DNA of 64,000 nucleotides from Panorpa germanica (lineage: Eukaryota > Arthropoda > Insecta > Mecoptera > Panorpidae). The notes beneath the pieces are model-generated. The model was not told where the DNA came from, searched no databases, and saw only the letters and a program-made list of their open reading frames with translations. Where the stretch lies: assembly GCA_963678705.1 (NCBI GenBank), contig OY783217.1, forward strand, positions 744,001 through 808,000. The letters run 5' to 3'. The position numbers and the translations under genes are program-made. The number at the start of each line of letters is the position of its first letter. Within the stretch, counting starts at the first letter, position 1. This document shows positions 1 to 12,924 of this stretch, piece after piece.

Positions 1-1122
1 TGTCAAACTTCCCTGTAAGATAATGTACCTAATGTTTACAACTATTTAGAACTTAGATTTTGAGTCTTACGTACAATTTTGATTTGATTTGAAACTCGTA
101 TATAATATAAATACATATATATTTAGGTTTTATATAACAAACGTATCAAATTTTCTTTGTGTCTCGTTAAAATGTTCAAAGAGAGAATCAAAGAAATCAA
201 AAGAAATATAAAAGAAATTCTTTGTTGTTAGTTACAATCGTGCTGAAGAAATCCGAGATTCAAATATTATTGAGTGACGTATCACATTCCATTGTTTTAG
301 ATATAAAAATAAATATTAACTGTGTATAAAAGGAATTTGTAAAAGAGAAAAAAAGTATTTAGAAATCTTTAGGGTCTTCCTTCTGTTCTTGAAATAATTC
401 AAAAAACAATACAATGTCAGTGCCTACATTTCAAGGAGAAACAAGCGTGGTCTCATTAGAAGGAAGACGTAGTAAATACACAGACATTTTTATAGAAAAT
501 CAAATATATGAGTAATTAATAATATTCATATTAGGCAGTTCTACGAGCGAATATTGAATTTATATGTTTGTTATTAATATGCATAAATGAATTTCAGTCG
601 TCGTGCGCGCTTTGTTGTTAATGAGAAAGACTGAAAGGCGACAATAAGACAAACACATCTGACGTACCGTGCCGTGTGCCGCGTGCGTGATCTTCACACA
701 TTTCTTAATATATGTAAATACTATTAATACACAAGATACATAGATCTGTTGCTATAAATTAAAATACATAGTTATCAATTCACATAAATTCTCTTTGATA
801 GTTTCCAAAATAAGGTGAAACTCTGAGGATGGTGTGAGGGGAAGGAAAAGGGGCACAGGATCATGGAAACAACGACCTCTCAATACAAACACCGTATCTT
901 GGAATTGAAGGTGGGTTTCACTAACATGGGTTGGATTTGGTATGATTTACGTTACGTGTTCATATCATACATCTTTCGCAGAGGCGAACTAGTGATTCGA
1001 ATTGACATAATTTGTTTAGAAAACAAGTGACTTGAATTGAAGAGCGCGATGGAGGAAAGTGCACAGGAACAGAACGGTTGGAATTTGGAAGAAGAGAGAA
1101 GATACTTAGCAAAGGATTAAAA

Positions 1123-1136
1123 AGGTATTAGATATA
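1123..1136. repeat. Target-site duplication, left copy
   Basis: AGGTATTAGATATA, identical to 1532-1545, directly abutting the A-rich 3' tail of the minus-strand LINE fragment. Confidence 0.85.
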
Positions 1137-1531
1137 TTTTATTTTGGCTCAACATTCTTCTGCCTTAACTCATTTATTAACATATCATTATCCCTAATTC
1201 AATTTTGATCCTTATTAAATCTAAACATTCTCACTCCTTCCAAAAGAAAAAGAAAATTGTCCTTAAAAAAATAAAAACAAAACTGCTTAGCTCCTCCTGT
1301 TATTATCCCTCCTGTTTCTACTTTGCCATTCCTTCTCTTTCCTCGCTCCTTTCTCTATCTCTATTGCTTCCCTTTAATAACTACCCAATATTCTTTTCGC
1401 TTATTACCTTTTTCTCATATGAAAACTTAATGTGCTCCAATGTTTCTATCTCGGTTCCGCACACCCTGCCCATCCTCATAATCCTTCTTATGTTTTTTGT
1501 GTCTGTCTCTTAAGTATTGTGGTATCTCTCT
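1137..1531 (-). mobile_element. 5'-truncated LINE fragment (family 1, copy A) with 14-bp target-site duplication
   Basis: The direct repeat AGGTATTAGATATA flanks the fragment (1123-1136 and 1532-1545, perfect 14 bp). On the minus strand a degenerate frame reads RVCGTEIETLEHIKFSYEKK, the C-terminal Cys/His region of a LINE ORF2. It then runs through a 3' UTR containing AAGGCAGAAGAATGTTGAGC and a short A-rich tail next to the duplication. Stops and frameshifts interrupt the rest. The same 3' UTR is shared with the fragments at 12303, 14259 and 22858. Only about 395 bp were inserted. Confidence 0.85.
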
Positions 1532-1545
1532 AGGTATTAGATATA
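1532..1545. repeat. Target-site duplication, right copy
   Basis: AGGTATTAGATATA, identical to 1123-1136, abutting the truncated 5' end of the LINE fragment. Confidence 0.85.
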
Positions 1546-2908
1546 GTTTAAGTATAATTAAGTCAATTTTTAATTTAATAAAGCCGAAAGGTAAAAACAA
1601 ATGCAAAAAGTAATATACGAATTATATATTCCTGGTGTGTCAATTCTAAATTCAGCATTATATGTTTATTCTAAATTTAAAATTCTAAGTTTATATTCTA
1701 AATTAAATAAAGTACAAAACTAAAAACCTATTAAACTGTATTTATTTGATTAAGACGAATGCAAGATTACTCAAACTACCTTTGTCATAATGAGATTCGA
1801 GATCTAGCGATTCTAGAAAGATCTATGATTGCTTGTTCATATTTCAACAGGACCGGTCCTGCATTTTGTTATATCAGCTGTATATACAAGGCAACATATT
1901 AACAAGGCTATATATTATATGTAACCAACGTTATGTATTATACGCTACGCTATGGTTTGTACTATATCTGTACATTTACATACCGTACCATACATCTATG
2001 GCAATGGTACATTGAAACAGTAACAAGAGATAATATCGACATGGTAATTGCTAATTAGTTTAGGTACATTACGATTAATAAAGATACTAACAATACTGTG
2101 ATATGTATGCGTACGCGTAGACGTAAGCGTATATTTTGTGGTGATTAATTTGCAGGACTTATTACATTACACAAGTTAAATTGTATTGAAATTTCTAAAA
2201 TTAATGGACAATCTATAAATCAGTAACCATTATTAATTAAATAATTTGATGCCATGTATTGGTCGTTAAACATTAAAAAAAAAAAAACAATTAGAGTTTT
2301 TATGAAAAAAATTAGTTTTCAGCGGCACTCTGTAACCAGTAATTTAAATCACTTAACAGGATAATATTTATCTTAATATAATATGAATCTGTTTCAAATA
2401 TTGTTGACTTAACTCTGAAGGATTGCTACGCGCAAATATACTCGATCTTGTATATATTTAATCGAGGAAATTATTAGCAAGATTAGTGAGAATTTTGTGA
2501 GAATATTTGTATACACATAGCATAAGTAATTCGTTTGCAAGTGATGAATTATGCGCACGAGGTTCTACGGGCTACAAATGCTACGTTGAACAGAAATATT
2601 GTATCGTCTACGTCTGTAAACAAATCTACAACTCTACAACTCTACCAATACGGTGTGGGGTACAGTATGCAAATGATGTTTTGTTTAATTAAGAATGATT
2701 ACATGGATTTGATTAATATACGTTTCACTTGTTATATCTGCATACATTATTAATTATACTTGCACGTAACAAGTAAACCGAGAACGTGTTTGAAAAACAG
2801 ATTTAGTAATAATGCTACATTTACATATACACTAATGAATATTATAGTTGCATTTTATAAAACCAATAGATTAAGAATAACGGACGTACTAAAGTACGAG
2901 TACTCGTA

Positions 2909-3419
2909 TCATTCCCACTCACTGCTTTAATTTTATTTTGTATTTGGTATTTAATTTAAATTGTTTGCCATATGGCAATACGCGTAGTCATTCACAGTAC
3001 CATTTTTAATTTAAGTTCTTTTTTAAGTTTTCTTTGTTTTTTTAGAACCTTACAAGGTACAATGTTTTAAATTAAAAATTTTGAATTAAGAAAAAGTGTA
3101 TTATATTGTAACCTCCAAAATGTGACAATCTGTCAAAACGCAGTAGGATTTACTTTTAAAAGAAGTTTAATGTCAGTTTTTGAAAAATATAGAAGAGAAA
3201 ACAACTTCTATTACTAATAGCCATTTTAATTACTTCACTTACAATTTTGTCGAACTGCAAAAATTTATATTACTAAAGATGCATACGTACCAACTAAATT
3301 AACTAAACTTAAATTAAAACACAAATGTGAAAAGGAATGCTTAAACGAGAACCTGAAATCTAGATTACAATATTAAATAAAAACAGTAAATTAAATATGA
3401 AAACAGTGAGTGGGAATGA
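2909..3419. mobile_element. MITE family TCATTCCCACTCACTG, copy 1 (511 bp)
   Basis: A perfect 16-bp terminal inverted repeat, TCATTCCCACTCACTG at 2909-2924 and its complement at 3404-3419, bounds an AT-rich non-coding interior. A related copy at 46585-47112 aligns along its whole length, including AAAAGAAGTTTAATGTCAGT, which defines it as one mobile family. No target-site duplication is obvious. It lies just 32 bp downstream of the splice donor of the Fur2-like exon. Confidence 0.8.
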
Positions 3420-3459
3420 GGCATTATAGCTTCAATTAAGATATTTAAAAAAGACTTAC

Positions 3460-3594
3460 ATAATTCAGAGCGAGATCTGGGTGATTGGTCTGGATGCCAT
3501 CATCTAAAATAGACACGACAACACCTTTCCCGGTGTATCCTTTTTGCCAGGCTGGACCCACGTTCATGTCCAGGCCATCCTTGGCACCACCATT
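3460..3594 (-). CDS. Fur2: Furin-like proprotein convertase (Fur2-like), internal exon with catalytic Asp
   Basis: This is a 45-codon internal exon. On the minus strand the acceptor (TTACTTGTTACAG) ends just before 3594 and the donor (GTAAGTCTT, 3451-3459) follows 3460, both phase 0. The peptide begins [20 protein letters not shown], then [20 protein letters not shown], and ends LALNY. This is the start of the S8/kexin catalytic domain. The first Asp of the ILDDGI motif (residue 31 of the exon) is the catalytic aspartate of the Asp-His-Ser triad. It joins in frame to EQWYL of the exon at 27189-27392, giving the family-typical QWYLNGG junction. The His and Ser exons, the P domain and the C-terminal region must lie left of position 1, because no matching exon is visible in 1-3450. 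The donor lies only about 32 bp from a MITE (2909-3419). Confidence 0.93.
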
Positions 3595-5788
3595 CTGTAA
3601 CAAGTAAATAAAATAATTTAAAATGAGTAAATACATTTATTCATCAAGGGCACCGATTTGTTTACGTCAGTATAGCCAACTTCTTTAAAAATCGTAAAAA
3701 GTAAGTGTAAAAACAAGCCAACTCGTCTTACGAGTCCTGGAACGGTTATTACGTAACGAGGAAAGCAGCAAGTCAAAGTTGAGTCCCGTGCACGTTTATC
3801 AGACTTACGACTTACTTGTAAGGCGGACGATATTATCGCCTGTCTTAGCCCGTAAAACACACATACAAATGAGAAAACAGTACGTAAACTTTTTACGATT
3901 CCATTTTAGAAGTAAACATATATTTTTAAAATCTCCTGGATTTTGTTATAAAACACAGAGACTCTCAAATTTTAAACTAACACCTTGAACACAGACTAAT
4001 ACCAAAATACAAAGTTATGTAAAATTGGACTAGTTTCTAACAATATTATTATGCAATCTTAGAAAACTAAATAAAAGAATGTTGTTTTGAGAAACCTACT
4101 AATTAAAAAAAATACATTACATTGTATTATAAGTAGTGGAACGACAAACCATACAAAAATAATATTCTATAAAAATGTTTATGTCCTCAGCGTAGCCGGG
4201 ATCGTTAATTTGATGATTATTCTTTATTCCGTGACATTTAATGCCAAGAGTTCTTCAATAGCTTGACACGATCTACTTACGTACACTATGAATTAATATT
4301 ACCCTACGAATATGACCTTAGCAGTCGAAATTGTCGTAAAACAGAAATCAAAAAGTGTTTTTAATTAATTACGAGAATTTACACGCAGATCCGCATTGTT
4401 CGGATTGTGAAATTCGGTAACACAAGGAATCAGTACCGGATCATCGGTAAAATCAATTCTACCCAGTCACAATTGCCTTTGTTTTTAAATGAAACAGAGC
4501 TATTTTGAAATTAAGCAAAAAAGAAATATGTTAAAAGTCTTTTTTATTAATAAGGAAAAATTGGTAAATAAAAATGAGCGAAATGGAGCTAAAGTGACAA
4601 CGCAAACGATGTTCCGCTAGATGTACAAAGTACAAAATATCACATTTCATGAAAATGCATTTCCTTTTGTCCCTTTCAACTTCGCAACGCAATTAATATA
4701 AACTTTCCCTCAGAGATGTCAACGATATCTAAAATATGTTTGTATTAAATTAAAAATAAGGTTTAGAAAAATGATGAATGTAACATTAAAAAGTAATAAA
4801 AACAAAGATAAGATATTTGATAACATGAGTATACTCCAAGAAATAATGAAAATATGAAAAGATATCCTTTATTATGTAATAACTTTTATACTGATATTAC
4901 AACATATAAAAAATATAGAAAACTTATAAGAGTAAACTATATAATACGATTTACAGGAAGAAGAAGAAGCCCCAACAAGAAGAATGAGTAGAAAATAAAG
5001 AATAAGAAAAGGTGGTAGGCGGTCAACAGGAAGCATCGATAATAACAATAAGACACAGATAGAACAGACTGTCCTTATAGATATACAAAAACAAGAAAAA
5101 ACAGAGAAATATAGGGCACAACGTTATATAGTACCATACGAGTATAAGCTATATCTAATAAGAAAGGAAATGGTCTGAACTGTGTTTGAACGCATTTCAA
5201 AAAAACGTCCGAATCAAAGAATTCAATAACAACTTAAACAATAAATAGGATCGTTAGATAAGTGTACGAAAGCATGGGGATCGCTACACTGTCAAAAACA
5301 CATCAGAAATAGATTCGTTGAATTTGTTTCGTATCTATTGTCCATATTTAATAACATACTAACTTATACCGATCTCTGCTGGCTTATGATTTCAAAATTA
5401 TATTTATTTAATGAAGCATAACACTTTTAAATCTGCAAAGCAATCGAATAATTCTGAAAACGTTTGTTAAATGAATTTTAATTAAAATTTTAATTATAAA
5501 ATAGCTCTCAAACATTTTTTTTTAACTATTTCGAGAGCGCTTGCGAATAGTATACTCTACTAAACCCAGGGACACAAAACCAACAGCACATAGATATATT
5601 TCTGCTTGGAAGATATTGGAAAACACAGAAAGATATTGTTCTTCAACAGTAAAACTTGATAAGGATTTAAGAAATTAGTTGCTTTTTATTAGTATATAAA
5701 GTTACAAAAGGTTCTTTAGCTCTGTATTTGTTCAAGCTCTACTTCACATGACCTACAGATATTAAACTTTTTAAACCCGTCAGAATAT

Positions 5789-5971
5789 TTGCAGTTGGTC
5801 AGTGTTAGAAGTTTCTCTACAAATACAAAACGTAGTACAACTGAGAGGGTTCTGGCGCACTGGAGAACAAACAAGGACCCTCTAAAACTACATCGTGTTC
5901 TACTAAACTCAGATAACAATCCACAACATGCATTTAACAAGAATTATATATTACGTGTAAAGTTCAGATGA
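5789..5971 (+). pseudogene. Possible HTH (DUF4817-like) transposon-derived remnant
   Basis: A 60-codon frame includes TTERVLAHWRTNKDPLKLHR followed by VLLNSDNNPQHAFNKNYILR and VKFR. The spacing RV-x-HW-xTNxDPLK…ILRxxxKF resembles the helix-turn-helix module (DUF4817) often seen in insect transposon-derived proteins. The match is from memory, no downstream transposase was found, and the opposite strand is equally open here. Treat it as a weak candidate. Confidence 0.25.
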
Positions 5972-8730
5972 TGAATTGTATTTCTACTGGCTTTACTGGT
6001 TTGTGCCAGAGCTTTCAAACTAGGCCATGAGGGATTGAAGTGATTTCGTGATTTCGTGATTTCGTTATATTTATTCATAGTTTCAAACCTGATATTCAAC
6101 CCATTGTATTTACGCAATGAACAGTATATACAAACACAATTATTAAACCGAATGAATTTTGTTTAAAACAATCATCCCTTGAACGATCAACTGTCAAAAA
6201 CAGTTGAACAATAAGAAATATTACTCCAGCTAACAAAGAAGACAATAACGAAAACTTTTAACTAAGTGTGCTTCGTGATTTAAGTTCGCTTTGAATATTA
6301 TTGTCATTACTGTAGGAAAATACGTACTAACTTTATTTGAAATGAAGTTAGTTATTTATGTAAAAAGTGAGGTTAAATTCTGTTTTAATGACAGCACTTC
6401 CAGCTACCTCTGAATACCTAGCATACTTGTACACAGAATGATAAATTTATTACAAAAATAGTTTTCCGCTATATCATAATAAAATTCCAAAAACTCAATA
6501 TTTCTTAATTACCAATTGTTTAATCCATGCGCCACATTTTTTTGAATATATTCGTATTGGTATTTTTACATATTCATTTTTATAATAAAGTTTGTTTGCA
6601 ATGGTAACGAATAATAAATTTTCAATTATAAATTCTATATTTTATTTCAAAGCTGGAAAACAAAGTTTTATTTGTGCCTGTTGTGAATATGTTTGCCTCT
6701 CTCTCTCTGTGTGTGTTATGCATTCATGGTAAAAGAACATTACTCCATATTAATTGTAATACCACTCTACCACCCGCTCTGCTCCGCTCCACTCTATTCC
6801 ATATCGATGTAATTCCTTTGGCAAATACATGTAAATTGTAAACTATTGGCAAACAGAATACCGTGTATTATCTCTGAACGGGGAGCCATGCCATACGTTA
6901 AACACAAATATTCATATGCAAAGCCAGAAGAGTGCATAAAATACGATTGCAGAATTTAACACGTGCATTCGTCGAGTATGGGCAACCAATGGAAGTTGCC
7001 AAAAGGAATTCTATGAAAAATAAAGTGAAAATTGACTGACTTAGCAATCTAAGCTTGTGAGACGGAATTTGTATTTATTGTATTTAACGTCGTACTATTT
7101 CCGATGGTGAGTTCTATCACTGACCTTCTACTTGTTGACAGTTGTGGTGTCGTGGACATACATACGACGCTTTCTAAAAAGTGTACGATTAAGTACGAAC
7201 GTGAAGACACCTGCAACACATGTTCTCACCCACTTTGTCGTCGTAAGATGGAAAACAGTTGCTAGCTTTATAAAATATTTAAGGGAACCAAATAGTCCCA
7301 GATTTTCCCTTTAGTGTTTCAATCATATATTACGACTTTTTTAAATAATATATAAGAATTAACATGCTATCAACCTAATGATATTAAATAATAATTGTGT
7401 CACTGAACTACTGGCTTGTGAGAGGTGGATCCAGTGATCCACTTCTTCCTAATTTAACTTATAATTGTAAGGATTTATATATAAATTTGTCTGTTCAATG
7501 GATAAAGAGTTTGTTTCTTCATGAGTCGCATAGTCATAACTAGTTTTAAACATTTGTTTTAATTGGTCTGGTAGTACACTGCGTAACGACTTAATTAAAC
7601 AAATAAATTCGACAAGCCGTAATTACAACTAAATCTAACTAACTAATAGATTTGTTGGTAAAATCAACCCAACACAACATAATAGGATAATGTGAGGCAC
7701 AGCACGTAAATAATAAATTAATTAAATGTTATTGTAATACCCTTTATCATGTGGAGTTAAATAATGAATGCCCCAAATACCAGAGACAAAATGAATAAGC
7801 CATGCATGAAGTTAAATATTATAAATCTGCATGTACTGGTAGTTGGTACTCGTACTAGTAAACGTAAATTGCACAAAGGCTCGTCTGATTTATTAACAAG
7901 TCATCTCCCTGAGCTGCAAATAACTAAATAACCTTTTAAATACTTCAACAAAGCAGTATTTATGCATTGTTAACATCATAATTAATTGTGTCCCTTTGTG
8001 GGTTAATTAAAACGCAGTTAAATTACAAATTAACTATTTTATATACAACCACTATGCATGAAATTCAATTATACATAAACTATTTGAGTACAGGTGTTCG
8101 GTGGTGAGGGTTTGGGGTGTGAGTAGTGTTGCCTGACTTCAGGGACTTTAATGAATTAAACGTAGTTTCACTCAGATGTATAATTTAACGAATTTAAGAG
8201 ACCGTTATATTAAATATGAAATAGGTTTTGTAAAAACATGTTCGTCACATTTGTAAACAACTGTATAATAAAGTAAAGACAATATTGCACGTAAACAATA
8301 AAGTAAAACCCTTTTTCTAACACCATTCCAAACAGAATCCTCTTTGTGTGTTGTGTGTGGTGTTAAATGTCTTCCCATAAGCCTGTACTGACAATGAGAA
8401 TGTAGTTAGGTAGTTACGCAGCCCCCACATTGTTAGTAAAACGAGAACGGACCAGGTACGTCAGTGCACCATCACCGGCCTACTGCTCCAGCTTGGATAA
8501 TAACAAACAGTGTTTATGGAGGTGTATATTACTATACATAATACAGCAGAAGGGAAAGCCAGAGGGGAAGGAGGGGAGTAGTAGTAAAGAGTCGATGTTT
8601 GTTGTCAATTATATCGATACACAACAGCTATCACATTACGATGAAACCAATCTGTTCGAAATATGGTATATGGTCAATATTTAAAAAAATATTTATTCTA
8701 TTTAGTAATATGGAATTCTGTACTATGCTA

Positions 8731-8844
8731 AAGGAGTCCTCAAACTATGGCTAGTTTGAGACACTTAGTTTCACTTTTCATTTACAGTTACATATTTTAC
8801 ATATATATTTCAGTTCGGACCCCAGAAAAGTTTGAGGACCTCTG
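8731..8844. mobile_element. Small hAT-like MITE (114 bp)
   Basis: The left end AAGGAGTCCTCAAACT and the reverse complement of the right end CAGAGGTCCTCAAACT match the widespread hAT terminal consensus CAGGGGTCCTCAAACT. Putative 8-bp duplications CTATGCTA and CAAAACTA match at only five positions, consistent with an old insertion. No coding sequence lies between the ends. Confidence 0.6.
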
Positions 8845-9080
8845 CAAAACTACGGTACCATAATACCAACTTGTTCCTCATGACACATAAAAACTCCACC
8901 GCTTAAATGCATAACGTCGCCGTCGGTCGCGAGAGCCACGTGATAATTAATTAGGTAGCTTCTGTCTAATGCACTTGCATTTTTATAAAAAAAAACCTAC
9001 CCCAACTTTTAAATGAATACGAATTATATTTTTAATGCTTCCAGCATGCAAACACCCTGACATTTAATTTACGTAAAGTG

Positions 9081-9258
9081 CCATTCCCACTTACTGAGTT
9101 TTAGTTTTAATTTTATGTTAGAACTTTAAATGTAAGTAATTTGTAAAAAAAAATAAAATATTTATATTGCTGAATGTTATAATTAATATTAAATAAAGTT
9201 GACGCATGCATACTACCGGTAAATACAGCAACGTTATTAACTAAGTAGATGGGAATGG
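9081..9258. mobile_element. Probable short deletion derivative of the same MITE family (copy 3)
   Basis: CCATTCCCACTTACT at 9081 and the complement of CCCATTCCCATCTACTTAG at the right end form imperfect inverted termini matching the family's CATTCCCACT core. Interior fragments such as ATTTATATTGCTGAA and GACGCATGCATAC resemble the inner right part of copies 1 and 2. It is 178 bp long and non-coding. Confidence 0.5.
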
Positions 9259-9649
9259 GGCCTAATACTTTGTAAGTTTTATACTTGTAGGTATGTATGT
9301 ATATATTCTGATGTATTTTTAATTTATTCAGTTTTCTTAAGTTACATAAATTATCCTACATTATGCATATTAAACAACCCCTGTTTACAAAAAGCTCTAG
9401 TTAAGAATTTTGTTGTGAATTAATCTTTATGTTATTTAAGAAAATACATAGAAAAAACAACGTTATATTAAAGATTTTCTTGTATATTTAATCAATCCTA
9501 CTTGTGTGTTGAACTTTTTCGCATTAGCACACTGTATCATGAGAGACACCTATCTATCTTCAACAGTTTTGATAACGTTGTTTGGCCTTATGAATACACC
9601 CAGTACTACTGCAATGATTTCAATCCTGCCTTAATACAAAGGTCCATTT

Positions 9650-10050
9650 AATATGGTCCAGAGAATGTGTCCAAGCGACTTACGCAGTTCAGGCGGCCCT
9701 TATGCTGGCAGTTTATTCTCGGCGAGACATTTGTCAAAACATTTGTCAATGTGCCGATGTCGAATGAACATGACTATTGGTCTCACCTCTCGTTTCATTT
9801 GACTTGTGTCAAAATACCGCTCATCAACCGAGACAAGTCAACTCGGGGCGAGAGCATTTAAGACAGATCAACACGAAGCGAGAGCTGTTGTACACACTCG
9901 ATCTCACCTGGGTCGGCGAGAGTGAATTGCTGGCATTAGATACACTGGGAATACGAGGATTTGTAGTTGAGTGTTTAACACAGAGTTCGACACGGACATT
10001 GGACACACAACACTTCGAGATTCGACATAGCTACTTCTGACACATACAGA
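9650..10050. other. GC-richer island of unknown origin
   Basis: Base composition rises to near 50% GC in otherwise AT-rich DNA, with repeated motifs GGCGAGA, GGGGCGAGAG and TCGGCGAGAG and three overlapping short ORFs on both strands. None encodes a recognisable domain. A solo LTR or other transposon UTR is possible, but no TG…CA ends with duplication were found. Confidence 0.3.
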
Positions 10051-11847
10051 TCGGTTAAGAAAATTCACAATATACATATTCGATTATAATCGATTATTAA
10101 AGGAATGTCAATTTAATTGAGAGAACCCGAACAGTTCTTTCAAAATATTTCATATTCAATCCTCATGAAAACAGAACTCTGTAAACATTTGCCAACTGTC
10201 ACTGTACGTACGATTAAAGCAGTTGATTATGCTGTAAACCATCCCTAATTCTGTAATGTATCATTATCATCCACTTAATACTTTAATACCGTAATCAATA
10301 GAATCATGTATTCGCTTAAAACTATATTGTTTTAATTTTGAGTATTATTCAAATTTATACAAGTTGGTCAAAATATTGTAATGTTCTCGGATACATCGAA
10401 CTACAGCGATTGTACCCGAACTCCCACCACCTCTCGCACTCGTACCAACATACCGCACAAATTGAATCATGCAAGGTTTAGTTTGATTCAATATTTATTT
10501 TAACTGGGTATTTCAAATTAGCATACAACGTGTATGTGTGTATTATTGTGGTCCATATAGATAACGGCATCACATCCGATGCGGAAATGATATTTGAACA
10601 TTTAAACTATGGGCCTGCGCTGCGCTGCGTTGTGTTGTACGAATATAAAACATAATGTATTGCTGTGTTATTTATTTAATCTGCTGCTGTTATTAATAAA
10701 ATCTGTGAAATAAACGCAATCAGTGTTAGTAGAGACAATGCGAGTGTTCTAGAGATAATTTCACGTATAAATTTCAGCAGTCTTCTCTCACCAGCTCCCA
10801 TTATTAATAATAGCCAAATCGTTTACAGTAAGATTTAATGTTACAGATAGCGTTACGATTGAACGAGTAAATTGCAATTTTCTATGTGACTATACCAGAT
10901 GTGGTAGCCTCAGCAGACAATGCATAATCTAGACATTGTAATTTATTTAATACTGTAGCCAAATAGCCAGTGGTAGAATGCGACTAACGCTTAAAGGCAT
11001 GCAGATATTAAGTTGTGAATTACAGGCGCTGTTCTGATAACGTGTTCGTGGTTTCTGGAAGCACATACGACTACAAACAAAGCATGCTGGTCGTGGTGCT
11101 GAAGGTGGGGAGGCGCTGGACTGCCAGTGTTAGCTTTCCTTCTCAAGTATTACTCGCTTGCTACATCGTGGTATAGCCAACCAATTGGATATGATTTATT
11201 GACAGGAAAGATAGACATTCAGTGATTGTTTAATCAACAAATTGCAGAAATTACTTGAATAATACATTTAACAGTTATTTCAATATTTGAATGTAAGAGT
11301 ACGGATAGTATAATCTCAAGAACGGAAGGAAGGGACATTGCCCCACCTTGAATACCTTTAAAGCTATCAGACGTTCACTACTTCAAATTTCTGATGTCCT
11401 ACTTCAAATCTGATGCTAGCAACGGCGTTAGAAACGACACAAATACTATTGCTAGAATCTCAGTTCCCATTTCTGTTCAACTCGAATATAACTGCAGGTT
11501 AACGAAGCAAAATATACACAAATATGCGTTTTAAAATATTTAAAAAATTATTCACACTACCTTAACCTATGCTCTCTTTAAAATTGCTTTGAAACCATTT
11601 CATTGCGGCTAAAACAACCCTTAACAATGTAAGAACCATATAAAAGTCTTAAAACATGAACAAAACACTGATAGTAACCGAACCATCTCGTAAATGTTGT
11701 GTAAACTTTTCCTCAACAATTATTAATTTCTAATCTATATTCTGTTTTAGTACAATTCTTGTTGAATATTGATTCTCCTATCGGCACATAGGTCCTACTG
11801 GTGTGGGATATGGCATGCACGTCAGAAGGAAAGGAAGCTTATAAGCC

Positions 11848-11893
11848 CACCACCACCATCACCATCACCACCATCTCCATCGCCATCACCACA
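11848..11893. repeat. CAC/CAT-rich simple repeat
   Basis: Degenerate CCACCATCACC units; this explains the Pro/Ser-rich and Met/Val-rich translations of overlapping frames here. Confidence 0.8.
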
Positions 11894-12302
11894 CTTAGCT
11901 TACAATTCACTTGGAGGAATGGGTACTCTGAGAACAATGTATAGTACATATAGCAGGGAATAAAAACCCAAATGGTGAGCATTGCATTGAAGTTATATGT
12001 TCTGAGGTACATCTGATACGCATGTAGAGAACAGCACCCCCCCACACACACAGTGCTACAAGTATTTGTGGCAACATTTACTAGCAAATTAGCAATCAAC
12101 TACAAAAACCTTCTCTTAACAGTTCTTTTAACAAACAAATAATTTCATCAAATGTATCGGATTTATCGTATCAAACAAGGAAGCGCTATTGAAGATTGAC
12201 TCTGCAAATGACGTCATCGTTATACATTTCAAGAGTTGCTCTACGAGACAGCTTCGATAGCAATGTCGTTGGGTACACATTTGTTAATATATGTACTAAT
12301 CA

Positions 12303-12924
12303 TATAAATAAGGGAGGAGAGTAGAAAGGATGGTAGAAGAGGAGGAGAGAAAAGGAGACTTGGAAAGGAACGGAACGGCTTACAGAAGAGAAGAAGGCAC
12401 AAGTATGGAAGAGGAGCTAAGGAGCTGAGACAGAGAGATAAAGTAGCAGGAAAGAATGGAGATAATTAATAACAGCAAATATAATGAAAAGTACAAGAGG
12501 ATTTGGGAGAGATATACCGGAATACATACGACACAAGGAACGTAAGAAGAATCGCAAGATTAACATTGGGAAACGAAGAGAAATGCAGCAGATACTGGGG
12601 AAATAGAGAAAGGATGTGCAAGGTGTGCGAGAGAGAGAGATAGAAACGGTGAAGCACATTAAGTATTCATGTGAGAAAAGAGTAAAAAGTGAAAAGAAGA
12701 TTGTGCAGTTATTGAAGGCAGGCAATTAACGAAAGGAACGAAGAAAGAAAAGGAATGACAGAGTAGAAACGGGAGGGAGAGTAGCAGTTGGGGTTTAAGT
12801 ATGGGTAGATAGAATAAGGAACACAAATGAACTGTAATTAATCACAATAATATGAAATTTAATGATTCAGGTGGAAGAATGTAGTGCCTCAAGGCAAAAC
12901 ATTAAAATAAATAATAATAATAAA
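12303..12924 (+). mobile_element. 5'-truncated LINE fragment (family 1, copy B) with 10-13 bp target-site duplication
   Basis: Flanked by GTACTAATCA at 12293-12302 and 12925-12934; allowing one mismatch the duplication extends to 13 bp. The plus strand carries a broken ORF2 C-terminus with segments such as RNGTAYRREEGTSMEEELRS, then arginine-rich sequence, then CRVCERERE followed by a frameshifted VKHIKYSCEKRVKSEKKIV. The 3' UTR ends in GAAGAATGTAGTGCCTCAAG, with a GCC/GGC stem, and an (AATAA/TAA)n tail. Several stops and frameshifts show it is dead. Confidence 0.88.

Larger units (their letters stand above)
1..3459 (-). other. Intron downstream of the catalytic-Asp exon (partial)
   Basis: The donor at 3451-3459 opens this intron, and no further convertase exon is visible down to position 1. 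It holds one LINE fragment (1137-1531) and one MITE (2909-3419). In 1-1122 and 1546-2908 I see only AT-rich unique sequence, with no supportable gene. Confidence 0.7.

Noticed and set aside
1040..1110. Short coding-like stretch MEESAQEQNGWNLEEERRYL
   Set aside because: It could echo the LINE family's QRNGxxxEEVER segment, but 20 residues with no flanking support is too little.
2507..2753. Two overlapping plus ORFs of 61 and 72 codons
   Set aside because: No recognisable domain, both frames equally open, and situated inside the intron on the strand opposite the gene.
4957..5175. Coding-like purine-rich stretch (QEEEEAPTRRMSRK, then GGRRSTGSIDNNNK)
   Set aside because: One internal stop and low-complexity composition; resembles a decayed element frame but matches no family I can name.
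12417..12725. 102-codon minus-strand ORF, and similar plus ORFs at 1205-1513 and 14587-14886
   Set aside because: These are antisense translations of the purine-rich C-terminus of the LINE family; the same Ser/Leu/Phe-rich pattern recurs in all copies.
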